A stretch of DNA of 64,000 nucleotides from Arthrobacter sp. Soil764 (lineage in GTDB: Bacteria; Actinomycetota; Actinomycetes; Actinomycetales; Micrococcaceae): positions 1 through 64,000 of the forward strand of contig NZ_LMSI01000023.1 in assembly GCF_001428075.1 (NCBI RefSeq). The letters run 5' to 3'. A program made the position numbers and the translations under genes. Shown piece by piece: positions 41,740 through 51,000 of this stretch (positions are counted from its first letter, which is position 1; each line of letters begins with the position of its first letter). The notes beneath the pieces are model-generated. The model was not told the origin of the DNA, made no database searches, and saw only the letters and a program-made list of their open reading frames with translations.

Positions 41740-42154
41740 AGTCTTCCCTCCTTCGAAGCTTTCGGCAGGTGCCGGCATCCTCGCCGGCCCGCGTCCCGTT
41801 ACCCCAAGTACGGCCGCAGCGCATGGCCGGGACAGTCCACGCAGCAAATTGCAGTTGGCGTCCCGGACCAACAATGTCCTGAAGACTACAGAACAAATGC
41901 GGCCGTGGATAGCCCAATGAAGAAAACATTCCCGCTAACGTGAAGGCGCTTTCCGGACCGCCCGCGAGGGCCTGTGGATAACCCCGCCTTACCGCCCCTG
42001 AACAGGCTTGCTAAGCCTTGGGGGACGGAGAATAGTGGGAAACGGGAACGGCCCTTTTCCTGCCCGCACCGCTGGAGACCTGGATGCGCGGCGGGCGGTC
42101 CGTTTTCTGGCAGAATAGCCGCAACATCAGGCGTATCGCGAGGAGGCGGCCCCC
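41740..42154. other. Gene-poor spacer between flavoprotein and Usp genes
   Basis: 415 bp. A promoter for the plus-strand Usp gene is visible (annotated separately). The minus-strand frame of the flavoprotein remains open to 41874, so that gene may start further upstream. No other gene, repeat or hairpin that I can support. Confidence 0.5.
42008..42036 (+). promoter_or_regulatory. Probable sigma-70-type promoter of the tandem Usp gene
   Basis: TTGCTA (42008-42013) and AATAGT (42031-42036) are 17 bases apart, each with 4 of 6 consensus bases. It is about 120 bases upstream of the Usp start. Confidence 0.45.
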
Positions 42155-43195
42155 ATGGGCTCACGAGAGTTGCACCCGGACCCGGCCCGGGACGGTGGTG
42201 GTGCTTCTGCCGCTCCGCACGGCATCGTGGTGGGCGTCGACGGTTCGGACCATGGCCAGTGCGCCTTGGTGTGGGCCGCACGGGAAGCCCAGCGCCGTCG
42301 TCGTCCGCTCCATATCGTCACCGCCTATTCCGTGCCGATCTTCGCCGCTTCCGGACTGGACGGAGGCTATGCCACGGTGGACGATTCCGTCATCCGTGAG
42401 GGTGCCGAAGCCATCGCCAAGCAGGCCATGGAAAAGGTTTCCGCCTACGACATCGACGTCAGTTCCGCGGTGGAGAACGGCGACGCCGCAGGAGTGCTGC
42501 TGGAAATCTCCAAAACCGCCGAACTCCTGGTGGTGGGCACCCGCGGCCGCGGCGGCTTCGTGGGCCGCCTCCTGGGATCCGTCAGCAGCGCCCTGCCGGC
42601 CCATGCAAAATGCCCCACGGTGACGGTCCCGTTGTTCTGCTCCGACCGGCTGGGCGAAAGCACGGAGGACCGCCGCGTCAAGGCAGAGCAGGCCAAGTCC
42701 GGGCACAGGCCCGTGGAGAACGTGGTGGTGGTCGGCGTCGATGGCTCCGAGCAGGCACGTGTTGCGGTCCTGGAAGCAGCCGACCAGGCCGAACGGCTCG
42801 GTGCCTCGCTCCGCGTGATCTGCGCCGTCCCCCAGTACAGCGGTTCCCTGGCGTGGGTTCCCGCACCCATGGACCGGAAAGCGTTGTTTGACGATATCCG
42901 GGTCACCCTGGAAGCCGGCATGGCGTGGCTCCGCAGCCACTACCCGCACCTGCAGGCCGGCTACGAACTCAAGGACGGTTCGCCGGTGGACGTGCTCGTG
43001 GAGGAAAGCCGGCACGTGGAGCTGGTGGTGGTGGGTACCCGCGGCCGCGGCGGCTTCACCGGAATGCTCCTGGGCTCAACATCGGACGGGGTGCTCCACC
43101 ACGCCAAGGGACCGGTGATGGTGGTCCCGGACCGGGAGGACCCCCGCCTGGCGGACCGTGCGCGGTTCGGTCCCATCCTGGGCGACGCCGCCTAG
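42155..43195 (+). CDS. Universal stress protein with two Usp domains
   Basis: 346 residues with GAGGAGGCGG before the ATG. Domain 1 (residues about 25-160) has HGIVVGVDGSDHGQCALVWA and VVGTRGRGGFVGRLLGSVS. Domain 2 (residues about 188-335) has VVVVGVDGSEQARVAVLEAA and VVGTRGRGGFTGMLLGSTS. Both keep the ATP-binding G-x2-G-x9-G(S/T) loop. Tandem Usp proteins of this kind are common in actinobacteria and are induced under hypoxia, starvation and dormancy. It is 65 bases upstream of a large PEP-utilising protein, and the two may be co-transcribed. Confidence 0.9.
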   Translation: MGSRELHPDPARDGGGASAAPHGIVVGVDGSDHGQCALVWAAREAQRRRRPLHIVTAYSVPIFAASGLDGGYATVDDSVIREGAEAIAKQAMEKVSAYDIDVSSAVENGDAAGVLLEISKTAELLVVGTRGRGGFVGRLLGSVSSALPAHAKCPTVTVPLFCSDRLGESTEDRRVKAEQAKSGHRPVENVVVVGVDGSEQARVAVLEAADQAERLGASLRVICAVPQYSGSLAWVPAPMDRKALFDDIRVTLEAGMAWLRSHYPHLQAGYELKDGSPVDVLVEESRHVELVVVGTRGRGGFTGMLLGSTSDGVLHHAKGPVMVVPDREDPRLADRARFGPILGDAA

Positions 43196-43259
43196 CCGGC
43201 ACCGGCCCGGCAGCAAGGCACCACCGGAATACCGGCCCCTCGGATAAGGGATCTGGAAC

Positions 43260-46148
43260 ATGGAGCAGGCAGGGTTGCGGACAGCCGGCACCGGCACGGA
43301 CGCCGGACTGGTCCTGGATCTGCGCCGGCTCAATGCCGGAATGCTGCCCCTGGCAGGCGGCAAGGCGGCCAACCTCGGAGAGCTGTTGTCCGCCGGACTG
43401 CCGGTCCCGGACGGTTTCTGCCTCACCACCGACGCCTACCGGCAGGCACTCGGCGTCCCCGGATCCCTGCCTCCCGCGCTGGCCGCGGTCCATGCGGCGT
43501 TCGTGGAATCAGCGCCGGCCGCACGACGGGACGCAGCACAGACCAGGGCTGCGGAACCGCCCGACATAGCCGGGCTGGCTGGAGCGGCACGTGCCGCGAT
43601 CCGGGCAACGCCGATTCCGGCGGCCGTTTCGCAGGCGGTGGAAGAGGCCTACGCGGCCCTCGGCCCTGATGTTCCGGTGGCGGTCAGATCCTCGGCCACC
43701 GCGGAAGACCTGCCGTTCGCCAGCTTCGCCGGCCAGCAGGACACCTACCTCAACGTCATCGGCGTACCCGCCCTGCTCGAAGCCGTCCGCAATTGCTGGG
43801 CGTCGCTGTGGACGGACCGGGCAACCGCCTACCGGGCAAGCCTCGGGATCGACCCCGCAGGCGTGGCGCTCGCGGTGGTGGTCCAGCGGATGGTGGACGC
43901 TGATGCGGCCGGCGTCATGTTCACGGCGAACCCCCTGACCGGCCGCAGGCGGCAGATCGTCATCGATGCCAGCCCGGGCCTGGGTGAGGCTGTTGTCTCA
44001 GGCGCCGTCAATCCGGACCACTTCGTGGTGGATGCCCTGAGCGGCAAGGTCCTGGAGCGGACGCTGGGCGACAAGGGCGTAGAGGTACGGCCCCTGCCCG
44101 GTGGCGGGACGCAGACCCGGAATGTTTCCTCGGCCACTGGCGCTGCCTGCCTGACGGACTGGCACATTGCAGGTCTGGCACGTCTCGGCCTGCAGGCCGA
44201 GGATCATTTCGGCGCCCCCCAGGACACGGAGTGGGCCATCGACCGTTCCGGGGGCATGTGGCTCACGCAGTCCAGGCCGATCACCACTTTGTACCCGGTC
44301 CCCAGGAGCAACGGCGCCGCCGGCAGGATCCCTGAGGGCCGGTCCGCCACCCGGGGGACCAGGGCCTATCTCTGCTTCAGCCTGGCCCAGGGGCTTACCC
44401 GGCCGCTTACCCCCATGGGCCTCGCGGCGGTGCGCCTCATCGCCTCCTCCATAGCAACAGCTGCCGGCTTCCCGGTTCCTGATCCCCGGGGCGGGCCATC
44501 CCCCTACGCGGAAGCCGGGCAGCGGATCTACGTCGACTTCACCACTCCCATCCGCAGCACGGCGGGCCGCTGGCTGGTTCCCCGGGTTTTCGACATCATG
44601 GAAGCCCGGACCGCGACGGTCATGCGGCAGCTGTTCGAGGACCCCGCTTTTTCGGTGATCACGAAGAGCCCCTTCGGGCTGCTGCGTCACGTTGCCCCCG
44701 CCGCCGCCCGCGCCAAGGTTCCCGGCACCTTCCTCCGGGCGCTGTTCCGGCCGGCGGCAGCCCTCCGGCGGCTGGACCGCTTCACGCAGGACTTCGAGGC
44801 GTCGCTGCATTTCGGCGGCGGTGAGGGCGCGGTGGCACGCCTTGACCACGTCGAGTTGCTCCTGCGGCGGCGCCTGTTCCCGATTGTTCCGGCCATTCTT
44901 CCCCTCCCCGCCGTGGGTTTTGCGATGCTCGGCGTTGCGGGGAAGCTGCTGGGCGGAAATGCCTGGGACGAACTGCAGCCCGTGATCCGTGGCCTGCCCA
45001 ACAACGTCACCACCGAAATGGACCTGGAACTGTGGCATCTTGCCAGGGAAATCCGGGAAGACCGTGAATCACGTGACGCGCTGATGACGGGTGACCCCAA
45101 CGTCCTGGCGGCCGCGTTCCAGGCCGGGCAACTGCCGCCTCGCCTCGACGCAGGCCTGGCCCGGTTCCTGGACAGATACGGACACCGCGCGGTGGCTGAA
45201 ATTGATGTCGGCCTGCCGCGGTGGTCGGAGGAACCGGCACACATCCTGGGAATCCTTGCCAACTACCTTCGGCTGGAGGACCCTGCCCTGGCGCCCGATG
45301 CCCAGTTCAGCAAGGCCATCGAAGACGCGGAAGCGCAGGTGGACCTGCTCGTTGCCCGCGCCGCCGCCCGCGGCCGGATCAGGGGAAGGCTGGTGCGTGC
45401 CGCGCTGCACCGGGCACGGCTGCTGGCCGGCCTGCGCGAGCTGCCAAAGTACCAGCTGGTTGCAGGCCTTGCGGAAGTCCGCCGGGAACTGCTGCTGGTG
45501 GGCAGTGAGCTGGCGCAGGCCGGAACCATCGAACGTCAGGACGACGTGTTCTTCCTGGACTTTGCCGAAGCCAGGAAGGCATTGTCCGGGGTCCCATTGT
45601 CCGGGACCGCCGCGGCCAATGGAGTGGCCGTCCAGGACTTCCGGGCGCTTGTGGCTAGCCGCCGGCAGGATTACGCCCAGGAGCTCAGGCGCCGGCACAT
45701 TCCCCGGGTGCTGCTCTCGGACGGGACCGAACCCGAAGCGGTGCGGACCGGCGTCGGGATCTCGGCTGAAGGTACGCTCACCGGCAGCCCTGCCTCGGCA
45801 GGAACCGTGACTGCTGCGGCACGCGTCATCCTGGATCCGGTCGGAGCCCGCCTTGAGCCGGGTGAAATCCTGGTAGCCCCGTCAACGGACCCCGGTTGGA
45901 CACCGCTCTTCCTGACGGCGGGAGGACTGGTGATGGAGATGGGCGGCGCCAATTCACACGGTGCCGTGGTGGCCAGGGAATACGGGATCCCCGCGGTGGT
46001 CGGGGTCGCAGATGCCACCGGCCTGATCAGCACGGGCCAAAAGATAACGGTCGACGGCGGTGCGGGCACCGTGGTGCCGGAGCCACCAGGGCCCGCGGTG
46101 CAGGACGGGGGCGCTGCGGGTGGCCCCCATCCACCTGCACCGGCGTAG
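43260..46148 (+). CDS. PEP/pyruvate-dikinase-like protein, rifampin phosphotransferase-type architecture
   Basis: 962 residues, with AAGGGA before the ATG. The N-terminal ATP-grasp domain is that of PEP synthase and pyruvate phosphate dikinase (LAGGKAANLGELLSAGLPVPDGF; VAVRSSATAEDLPFASFAGQ; ASPGLGEAVVSGAVNPD). A long helical middle part (residues about 340-850) replaces the PEP-binding TIM barrel. The C-terminal swivelling His domain has EMGGANSHGAVVAREYGIPA, with the phosphorylated His at residue 900. ATP-binding, middle, His and no TIM barrel is the layout of rifampin phosphotransferases (RPH, about 865 residues). Substrate cannot be known; an antibiotic or a cell metabolite are both possible. 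It lies next to a dormancy-type Usp gene. Confidence 0.82.
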   Translation: MEQAGLRTAGTGTDAGLVLDLRRLNAGMLPLAGGKAANLGELLSAGLPVPDGFCLTTDAYRQALGVPGSLPPALAAVHAAFVESAPAARRDAAQTRAAEPPDIAGLAGAARAAIRATPIPAAVSQAVEEAYAALGPDVPVAVRSSATAEDLPFASFAGQQDTYLNVIGVPALLEAVRNCWASLWTDRATAYRASLGIDPAGVALAVVVQRMVDADAAGVMFTANPLTGRRRQIVIDASPGLGEAVVSGAVNPDHFVVDALSGKVLERTLGDKGVEVRPLPGGGTQTRNVSSATGAACLTDWHIAGLARLGLQAEDHFGAPQDTEWAIDRSGGMWLTQSRPITTLYPVPRSNGAAGRIPEGRSATRGTRAYLCFSLAQGLTRPLTPMGLAAVRLIASSIATAAGFPVPDPRGGPSPYAEAGQRIYVDFTTPIRSTAGRWLVPRVFDIMEARTATVMRQLFEDPAFSVITKSPFGLLRHVAPAAARAKVPGTFLRALFRPAAALRRLDRFTQDFEASLHFGGGEGAVARLDHVELLLRRRLFPIVPAILPLPAVGFAMLGVAGKLLGGNAWDELQPVIRGLPNNVTTEMDLELWHLAREIREDRESRDALMTGDPNVLAAAFQAGQLPPRLDAGLARFLDRYGHRAVAEIDVGLPRWSEEPAHILGILANYLRLEDPALAPDAQFSKAIEDAEAQVDLLVARAAARGRIRGRLVRAALHRARLLAGLRELPKYQLVAGLAEVRRELLLVGSELAQAGTIERQDDVFFLDFAEARKALSGVPLSGTAAANGVAVQDFRALVASRRQDYAQELRRRHIPRVLLSDGTEPEAVRTGVGISAEGTLTGSPASAGTVTAAARVILDPVGARLEPGEILVAPSTDPGWTPLFLTAGGLVMEMGGANSHGAVVAREYGIPAVVGVADATGLISTGQKITVDGGAGTVVPEPPGPAVQDGGAAGGPHPPAPA

Positions 46149-46157
46149 TCTTTACCT

Positions 46158-47339
46158 ATGGGCTCCAACACGCTGGATTCCAGCGGACGATCGCAGGAAA
46201 AACGGTCATGGCGGAACGTCACGGACGGCCGCCGGATGTGGCTGCGGTGGCTGCCCGCCGTCGCGGCCCCGCTGGTGATCGCTGCCGGCGCCCTGGCCGG
46301 CTCCCTTCCGGCCGGTGCCAGCAACCCGCTCCCGGCCAAGACGCCCGCGCAGGTCCTGGAACTGGCGGCAAGCCACCAGGTGCACTCGTTCTCCGGGACG
46401 GTGGAACAGTCCGCTGAGTTGGGACTTCCCGGGCTGCCGGCCACCGGCAAGCCATCCGCTCCCGCCGCTGCCGGGAGCGCCGCCTCCGTCATTGAGTTGT
46501 TGTCAGGCAAGCACACCGCGCGCGTTTACCTGGACGGCAAGGACAATGCCCGCGTGCAGGTGATGGACCAACTGGCCGAACGGGACGTTGTCCGCCACGG
46601 CAGCGACGTCTGGTTCTATTCATCCAAAGACAACACAGCCGCCCACGTGACCCTGCCGGAGCATGCCCAGGACCCGTCGCTGTCCAAGGACCACCACATG
46701 GCGGGCGTAACGCCGACGCCGGCAGAACTCGCGCAAAAATTCCTGGCCAAGGTTGACCCCACCACCGCCGTTTCGGTGGGACCGGACGTTTCCGTTGCCG
46801 GACGCGCCGCTTACAACCTGCTCATTGAACCGCGCACCGACGCGACCCTGGTAGGCAAGGTGGCCATCGCCGTCGACGGTGAAAACGGAATGCCGCTTTC
46901 CCTCCAGGTGACCGCACGCGGGGCGGACACTCCCGCGTTCCGCTCCGGGTTCACCAGCCTCTCGCTGGACGCTCCGGACCAGTCCGTCTTCAACTTCACC
47001 CCGCCCCCGGGCAGCACGGTCAAGGAACTTCCCGTTCCGGACAAGCCCCGTGACGCCCCGGATGTGCACAGCCCAGGCGGCATGCATCCAGACGCCAGGA
47101 AGGACGTGTCTGTGACCGGCACTGGCTGGGAGACCGTGCTGGGCACAGCCCGTGGGTCCGCTGCGGCAGCTGACTCATTGCTGCAAGACCCGCTGCTGTC
47201 CCAGGCCGCCGTCGCCGTCCCCGGCGGCCGGCTGCTCTCCACCGCCCTGCTCAACGTCCTGGTCACGGACGACGGACGGATCTTCGCCGGAATGGTGCCG
47301 CCGGAGAGGCTGCAGGCCGCAGCAGCAGCGGCCCAGTAA
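46158..47339 (+). CDS. LolA-like exported lipoprotein-carrier fold protein
   Basis: 393 residues with an N-terminal membrane segment (WLPAVAAPLVIAAGALAGSL) that is probably a signal anchor. The central part (residues about 70-300) has the LolA/DUF2092-type beta structure (SFSGTVEQSAELGLPGLPA; VDGENGMPLSLQVTARGADT; FRSGFTSLSLDAPDQSVFNF). In actinobacteria such proteins sit on the outer face of the membrane and precede ABC exporters. It starts 9 bases after the previous stop and its stop TAA directly precedes the ATP-binding gene, so the three genes from here form an operon. Confidence 0.78.
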   Translation: MGSNTLDSSGRSQEKRSWRNVTDGRRMWLRWLPAVAAPLVIAAGALAGSLPAGASNPLPAKTPAQVLELAASHQVHSFSGTVEQSAELGLPGLPATGKPSAPAAAGSAASVIELLSGKHTARVYLDGKDNARVQVMDQLAERDVVRHGSDVWFYSSKDNTAAHVTLPEHAQDPSLSKDHHMAGVTPTPAELAQKFLAKVDPTTAVSVGPDVSVAGRAAYNLLIEPRTDATLVGKVAIAVDGENGMPLSLQVTARGADTPAFRSGFTSLSLDAPDQSVFNFTPPPGSTVKELPVPDKPRDAPDVHSPGGMHPDARKDVSVTGTGWETVLGTARGSAAAADSLLQDPLLSQAAVAVPGGRLLSTALLNVLVTDDGRIFAGMVPPERLQAAAAAAQ

Positions 47340-48374
47340 GTGGTGGACCGACGGGGGAGTGGTGGCGGGACGGGGCCCGGCCCGGTGAACTCCGGCCTGG
47401 CGATCGAGACGCGCGGGCTCAGCAAGCACTTTGGCCGGCAGGCCGCCGTCGACCATGTGGACCTTGCCGTCCCGCACGGAACTGTCTTCGGTTTCCTGGG
47501 GCCCAACGGCTCCGGCAAGACCACCACCATCCGCATGCTGCTCGGCCTGGCTGCCGCATCCGAGGGAACGGTGAACCTGCTCGGACAGGAAATGCCCGGC
47601 AAGCTCCATGACGTGCTGCCGCGCGTGGGCGCGCTGGTGGAAGGACCCGCCTTCTATCCCTTTCTGTCCGGCACCGCCAACCTGCACCGGCTCGACAGCG
47701 CAAGCCCCCACACCATCCCCGCCACGCGCAGAAGGCGGGTGCAGCAGGCGCTGGAGCGCGTGGGCCTGGAGCATGCCGCCGGCAAGCGGGTGCACGCATA
47801 CTCCCTTGGAATGAAGCAGCGGCTGGGCATTGCCAACGCGTTGCTCTCGCCACGGGACCTGCTGGTCCTGGATGAGCCCACCAACGGGCTGGACCCGCAA
47901 GGCACCCGGGAAGTCCGCAACCTGGTGCGGTCGCTGGCGCATGAGGGCACCACCGTTTTTGTGTCCAGCCACCTGCTGGCCGAAGTGGACCAGATGTGCA
48001 CCCACGCTGCCGTCATGAGCGCCGGGAAGCTCGTGGCGCAGGGGCCCCTTGCCGAGCTGCGGCAGGCCGGGAGCACCCGCCTCCGACTGGTGACGCCCGA
48101 CGCCGGCGCAGCCCGCCAGGTCCTGGCGGGGCTGGGGATGGTACCGGACCCTCCCCAGGCTGAACCCGGGCAGGGTGAACCGGCACAACCGGATGGCGGG
48201 ACAATCCTGGCGGCGCTGCCAAGTGGCGCCCCGTCCCCGGCAGTGCTTCCCGAGGACGTCGTGGCGCACCTGGTCCAGGCCGGCGTCCGCGTCCGTGGAT
48301 TCGCCGTCGAGCGTGAAAGCCTCGAGGACCGCTTTGTTGCCCTGACGGGGGAAGGATTCGACGTTGCCCAGTAG
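47340..48374 (+). CDS. ABC transporter ATP-binding protein (ABC-2 exporter type)
   Basis: 344 residues from a GTG directly after the LolA-like stop; a later GTG at 47385 is possible. Walker A is GPNGSGKTTT, the signature is YSLGMKQRLGIANALL, Walker B is LLVLDEPTNGLDPQG, and the His switch is VFVSSHLL. It resembles the bacitracin/lantibiotic-type BcrA ATPases (DrrA subgroup). The C-terminal 100 residues are an extra, poorly conserved part. It drives export with the permease that follows; cargo unknown. Confidence 0.9.
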   Translation: MVDRRGSGGGTGPGPVNSGLAIETRGLSKHFGRQAAVDHVDLAVPHGTVFGFLGPNGSGKTTTIRMLLGLAAASEGTVNLLGQEMPGKLHDVLPRVGALVEGPAFYPFLSGTANLHRLDSASPHTIPATRRRRVQQALERVGLEHAAGKRVHAYSLGMKQRLGIANALLSPRDLLVLDEPTNGLDPQGTREVRNLVRSLAHEGTTVFVSSHLLAEVDQMCTHAAVMSAGKLVAQGPLAELRQAGSTRLRLVTPDAGAARQVLAGLGMVPDPPQAEPGQGEPAQPDGGTILAALPSGAPSPAVLPEDVVAHLVQAGVRVRGFAVERESLEDRFVALTGEGFDVAQ

Positions 48375-49248
48375 TGTGCCCGCGGACATTCCGAATACTG
48401 CCGGGACTGCCCTCCCGGCTGCAGCGCCACGCAGTTCGGGGTTGTCCCTCCTGGCGTCGGAACTCAGGGTCCTGTTCGGCCGGCGGCGGACGTGGGCGCT
48501 GCTCCTGGCGCTCGCCGCCATCCCGGTCCTGATTGCCGTTGCGGTGAAGGTCTCGTCCGCGGTCCCGCCCGGGCGCGGACCAGCCTTCCTTGACCGGATC
48601 ACCCAGAACGGCCTGTTCGTGGCCTTCACCGCCATGCTGGTTTCCGTGCCGTTGTTCATGCCACTCACGGTAGGTGTGGTTGCGGGCGACACCATCGCCG
48701 GGGAGGCAAGCCTGGGAACCCTGCGCTACCTCCTGGTGGCACCGGCCGGGCGGGTGCGGCTCCTCCTGGTCAAATACGCGGGCGCGCTGGCCTTCTGCAT
48801 CGTGGCGCCCTTGACCGTTGGCCTTGCGGGCGCAGCAATCGGCGCGGCCCTTTTCCCGGTAGGTCCCGTGACGCTGCTCTCCGGCGGGGTGGTCCAGCCC
48901 TCCGAAGCCGCCCTGCGCATAGTGCTGATCGCTGCCTACCTGGCTGTGTCACTCGCCGGGCTCTCGGCCATCGGGCTGTTTCTGTCCACCCTCACCGTGG
49001 TGCCGGTGGGAGCGATGGCCGCCACGGTGGTGGTTTCAGTGGTATCCCAGGTCGCGGACCAGCTGCCGCAGCTGGAGTGGCTGCATCCGTGGCTCTTCAG
49101 CCACTACTGGCTTGGTTTCGGGGACATGCTGCGCCAGCCACTGGCGTGGGATTCCTTTGCCAGCAACGCCATCCTGCAGGCCGGCTACGTGGCAGTGTTC
49201 GGGGCGCTCGCCTACGGCCGGTTCGTCACCAAGGACATTTTGAGCTGA
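48364..49248 (+). CDS. ABC-2 family transporter permease
   Basis: 294 residues. The start is probably a TTG with GAAGGA 7 bases upstream, which overlaps the ATPase stop by 11 bases; a GTG at 48376 is the alternative. Six hydrophobic segments (WALLLALAAIPVLIAVAV; PLFMPLTVGVVAGDTIAG; LAFCIVAPLTVGLAGAAIGA and others). ASLGTLRYLLVAPAGRVRLL is the conserved inner-face loop of this permease family. It pairs with the ATP-binding protein. The LolA-like protein may be the extracytoplasmic partner. Confidence 0.88.
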   Translation: MPSSVPADIPNTAGTALPAAAPRSSGLSLLASELRVLFGRRRTWALLLALAAIPVLIAVAVKVSSAVPPGRGPAFLDRITQNGLFVAFTAMLVSVPLFMPLTVGVVAGDTIAGEASLGTLRYLLVAPAGRVRLLLVKYAGALAFCIVAPLTVGLAGAAIGAALFPVGPVTLLSGGVVQPSEAALRIVLIAAYLAVSLAGLSAIGLFLSTLTVVPVGAMAATVVVSVVSQVADQLPQLEWLHPWLFSHYWLGFGDMLRQPLAWDSFASNAILQAGYVAVFGALAYGRFVTKDILS

Positions 49249-49314
49249 CGACGGCGGCGCGAAAAGTTAGGCCCTTCAGGCGGGACCCGCAATGGGTAAG
49301 GTCAGCCGTGCCGG

Positions 49315-50817
49315 TCAGTAGCGGGCGGCATAGGGGTAGAGGTCCATGCCCACCATGGAGCTGATGGTGGAAACGGTGATGCCCTCCTGCGGGTTGAGTG
49401 CCTGCACCACCTGGCCGTTACCCAGGTAAATGGCCACGTGGTAAAAATTCGGCGCCGAACCCCACACGAGCAGGTCGCCGCGGCGCGCCTGCGAAATGGG
49501 AACGTGGACCGGGGCGGCGGCGTATTGCTGTGAAGCCGTGCGGGGGAGGTACTTGCCGGCTGCCGCAAAGGCGTTCTGCACCAGCCCGGAGCAGTCAAAG
49601 CCATAGGTGCCGGTACCGCCCCACTGGTAAAAGTACGGGGCCCCCACCTTACCCAAAGCGACGGAGATGGCTGCCTCGTAGGTGCCTGATCCGGTGGACG
49701 GGGCGGGAGCAGGCGCAGGGGCCGGTGCAGGCGCGGGTGCGGCGGCTACGGGTGCCGGCGCAACGGGCGCAGGAGCCGCCGGGGCGGGGGCCGGAGCAGC
49801 CGGTGCTGCGGGTGCTGGAGCAACGGGCGCCGGGGCCGGCGCAACCGGCGCAGGAGCAGGCGGTGCGGGAGCAGCGGGCGCAGGAGCAACCGGTGCCGCT
49901 TCCTGTGCACGGCTGTTCTGGCCCGCTGCCTGGTTCTGTGCAGCCTGGTTCCGGCTTGCTTCATTTTGTGCGGCGGTATCCCTCGCCGCCTTTTCCTGTG
50001 CGGCTTTGTCGGCGGCGGCGGACAAGGCCGCAAGCCGGGCCTCTTCGCGCTGCTTCTCCAGTGCGTCAACGCGCGCCGATTCGAGCGCCACTGTGGTGTT
50101 GCGGAGTTGTGCCAGCTGGTCCACCAGGATGGTCCGCTGCGCTTTCGCGTCGGCCACGGCCTTGACCTGCGCGGCGTTGGCTTGTTCCGCCTGGGACTTG
50201 CGTTGTTCGGCGGTCTTCGCGGCGTCGTCTGCGGCTTTGGTGGCGTCTTCGGCAGCTGCGGTGAGGGAACGGTAAGCGGTGGCTGCGGTGTCCGCGGCTT
50301 CAAAGGCCCGGCTGCGGCTGGCTGAAAGGGCCTCGAGCGTTGCTGCCTGCTGGAGGCTTTCCCCGCCGCTGGCAAGGGTTCCGAGGGTGGGGTTCAGGCC
50401 CCCGTTGCGGTACAGGTCCCCGGCGAGCTGACCCACCTGCTTCCGGGTCTTGTCCTGCTGTTCCCGGGCGGATGACGCCCTGGCAGAGGCAACGGATGCC
50501 GCTTCCGTCCTCTGCTGCAGTTCAACCAGCGCCTCGCTGTACGAGTTGTTGGCCTGCATGGCCACGGCGAATGCTGCCTGCTGGGCGGTGGACGCGTCGG
50601 CAAGGATGCGCTCGATCGCACTGACCTGGTCCGCCGTTGCGGCCTCGCTGGCCTTTGCTGCAGCGATGTCCTCGGGCGATGGGATGTCTGGCGAGGCCGG
50701 AACGGTCAACGGGGCAGATGGCGCCGGTACAGCGGCTGCCGGTGTTGCCACGGATGCAAAAAGGACGACGGCGGCGCACAGCACGGCAGTCCTGCGGCCG
50801 GATCCGGATAAAGCCAT
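49315..50817 (-). CDS. NlpC/P60 peptidoglycan hydrolase (RipA-like) with coiled coil and Ala-Pro linker
   Basis: 500 residues with a signal peptide (cleaved near VATPAAA) and GCGAGG before the ATG. Residues about 45-270 form a coiled coil, as in RipA and PcsB hydrolases, which need activation. An Ala-Pro-rich linker of about 75 residues (residues 300-375) spans the wall. The C-terminal NlpC/P60 domain has the catalytic Cys in YGFDCSGLVQNAF, the His in FYHVAIYLGNGQVV, and a third polar residue near the end. It cleaves stem peptides between D-Glu and meso-DAP or Lys during cell separation. It lies alone on its strand. Confidence 0.92.
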   Translation of the reverse strand: MALSGSGRRTAVLCAAVVLFASVATPAAAVPAPSAPLTVPASPDIPSPEDIAAAKASEAATADQVSAIERILADASTAQQAAFAVAMQANNSYSEALVELQQRTEAASVASARASSAREQQDKTRKQVGQLAGDLYRNGGLNPTLGTLASGGESLQQAATLEALSASRSRAFEAADTAATAYRSLTAAAEDATKAADDAAKTAEQRKSQAEQANAAQVKAVADAKAQRTILVDQLAQLRNTTVALESARVDALEKQREEARLAALSAAADKAAQEKAARDTAAQNEASRNQAAQNQAAGQNSRAQEAAPVAPAPAAPAPPAPAPVAPAPAPVAPAPAAPAAPAPAPAAPAPVAPAPVAAAPAPAPAPAPAPAPSTGSGTYEAAISVALGKVGAPYFYQWGGTGTYGFDCSGLVQNAFAAAGKYLPRTASQQYAAAPVHVPISQARRGDLLVWGSAPNFYHVAIYLGNGQVVQALNPQEGITVSTISSMVGMDLYPYAARY

Positions 50818-51000
50818 CTGCAGAGACCTCGCAACGGTAAGGCCGGGAGTGAGGTTCTGGATGCGGCATGACGATGCCCCTCAGCTGCTCCCCAGCAGTC
50901 CGAGGTTACGTGACAACATGCACATTAGCAACAGGAGTCACATCAATAACATAAACCACAACAATGTCATTAGGAGCTTGGCCAGCGGGGTGTGTCGTGC
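50818..51000 (-). promoter_or_regulatory. AT-rich promoter and leader of the P60 gene
   Basis: The 183-bp spacer has an unusually AT-rich block at 50914-50980, containing TGTGGTTTATGTTATTGATG on the minus strand. It is followed by about 100 nt of GC-rich leader with a CTGCTGGGGAGCAG hairpin (50884-50897). A c-di-AMP riboswitch, often found before such hydrolases, was looked for but no match to its conserved parts was seen. Confidence 0.4.

Noticed and set aside
43260..46148. PEP synthase (PpsA) as the product.
   Set aside because: The PEP-binding TIM barrel at the C-terminus is missing and the His domain is at the end of the protein, unlike PpsA.
49680..49910. A plus-strand Gly/Ala-rich open frame with repeats.
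   Set aside because: It is the complement of the Ala-Pro linker of the P60 hydrolase.
50818..51000. A possible c-di-AMP riboswitch before the NlpC/P60 gene.
   Set aside because: Such genes often have one, but I could not match the conserved sequence parts in this leader; only an AT-rich promoter block and a small hairpin are visible.
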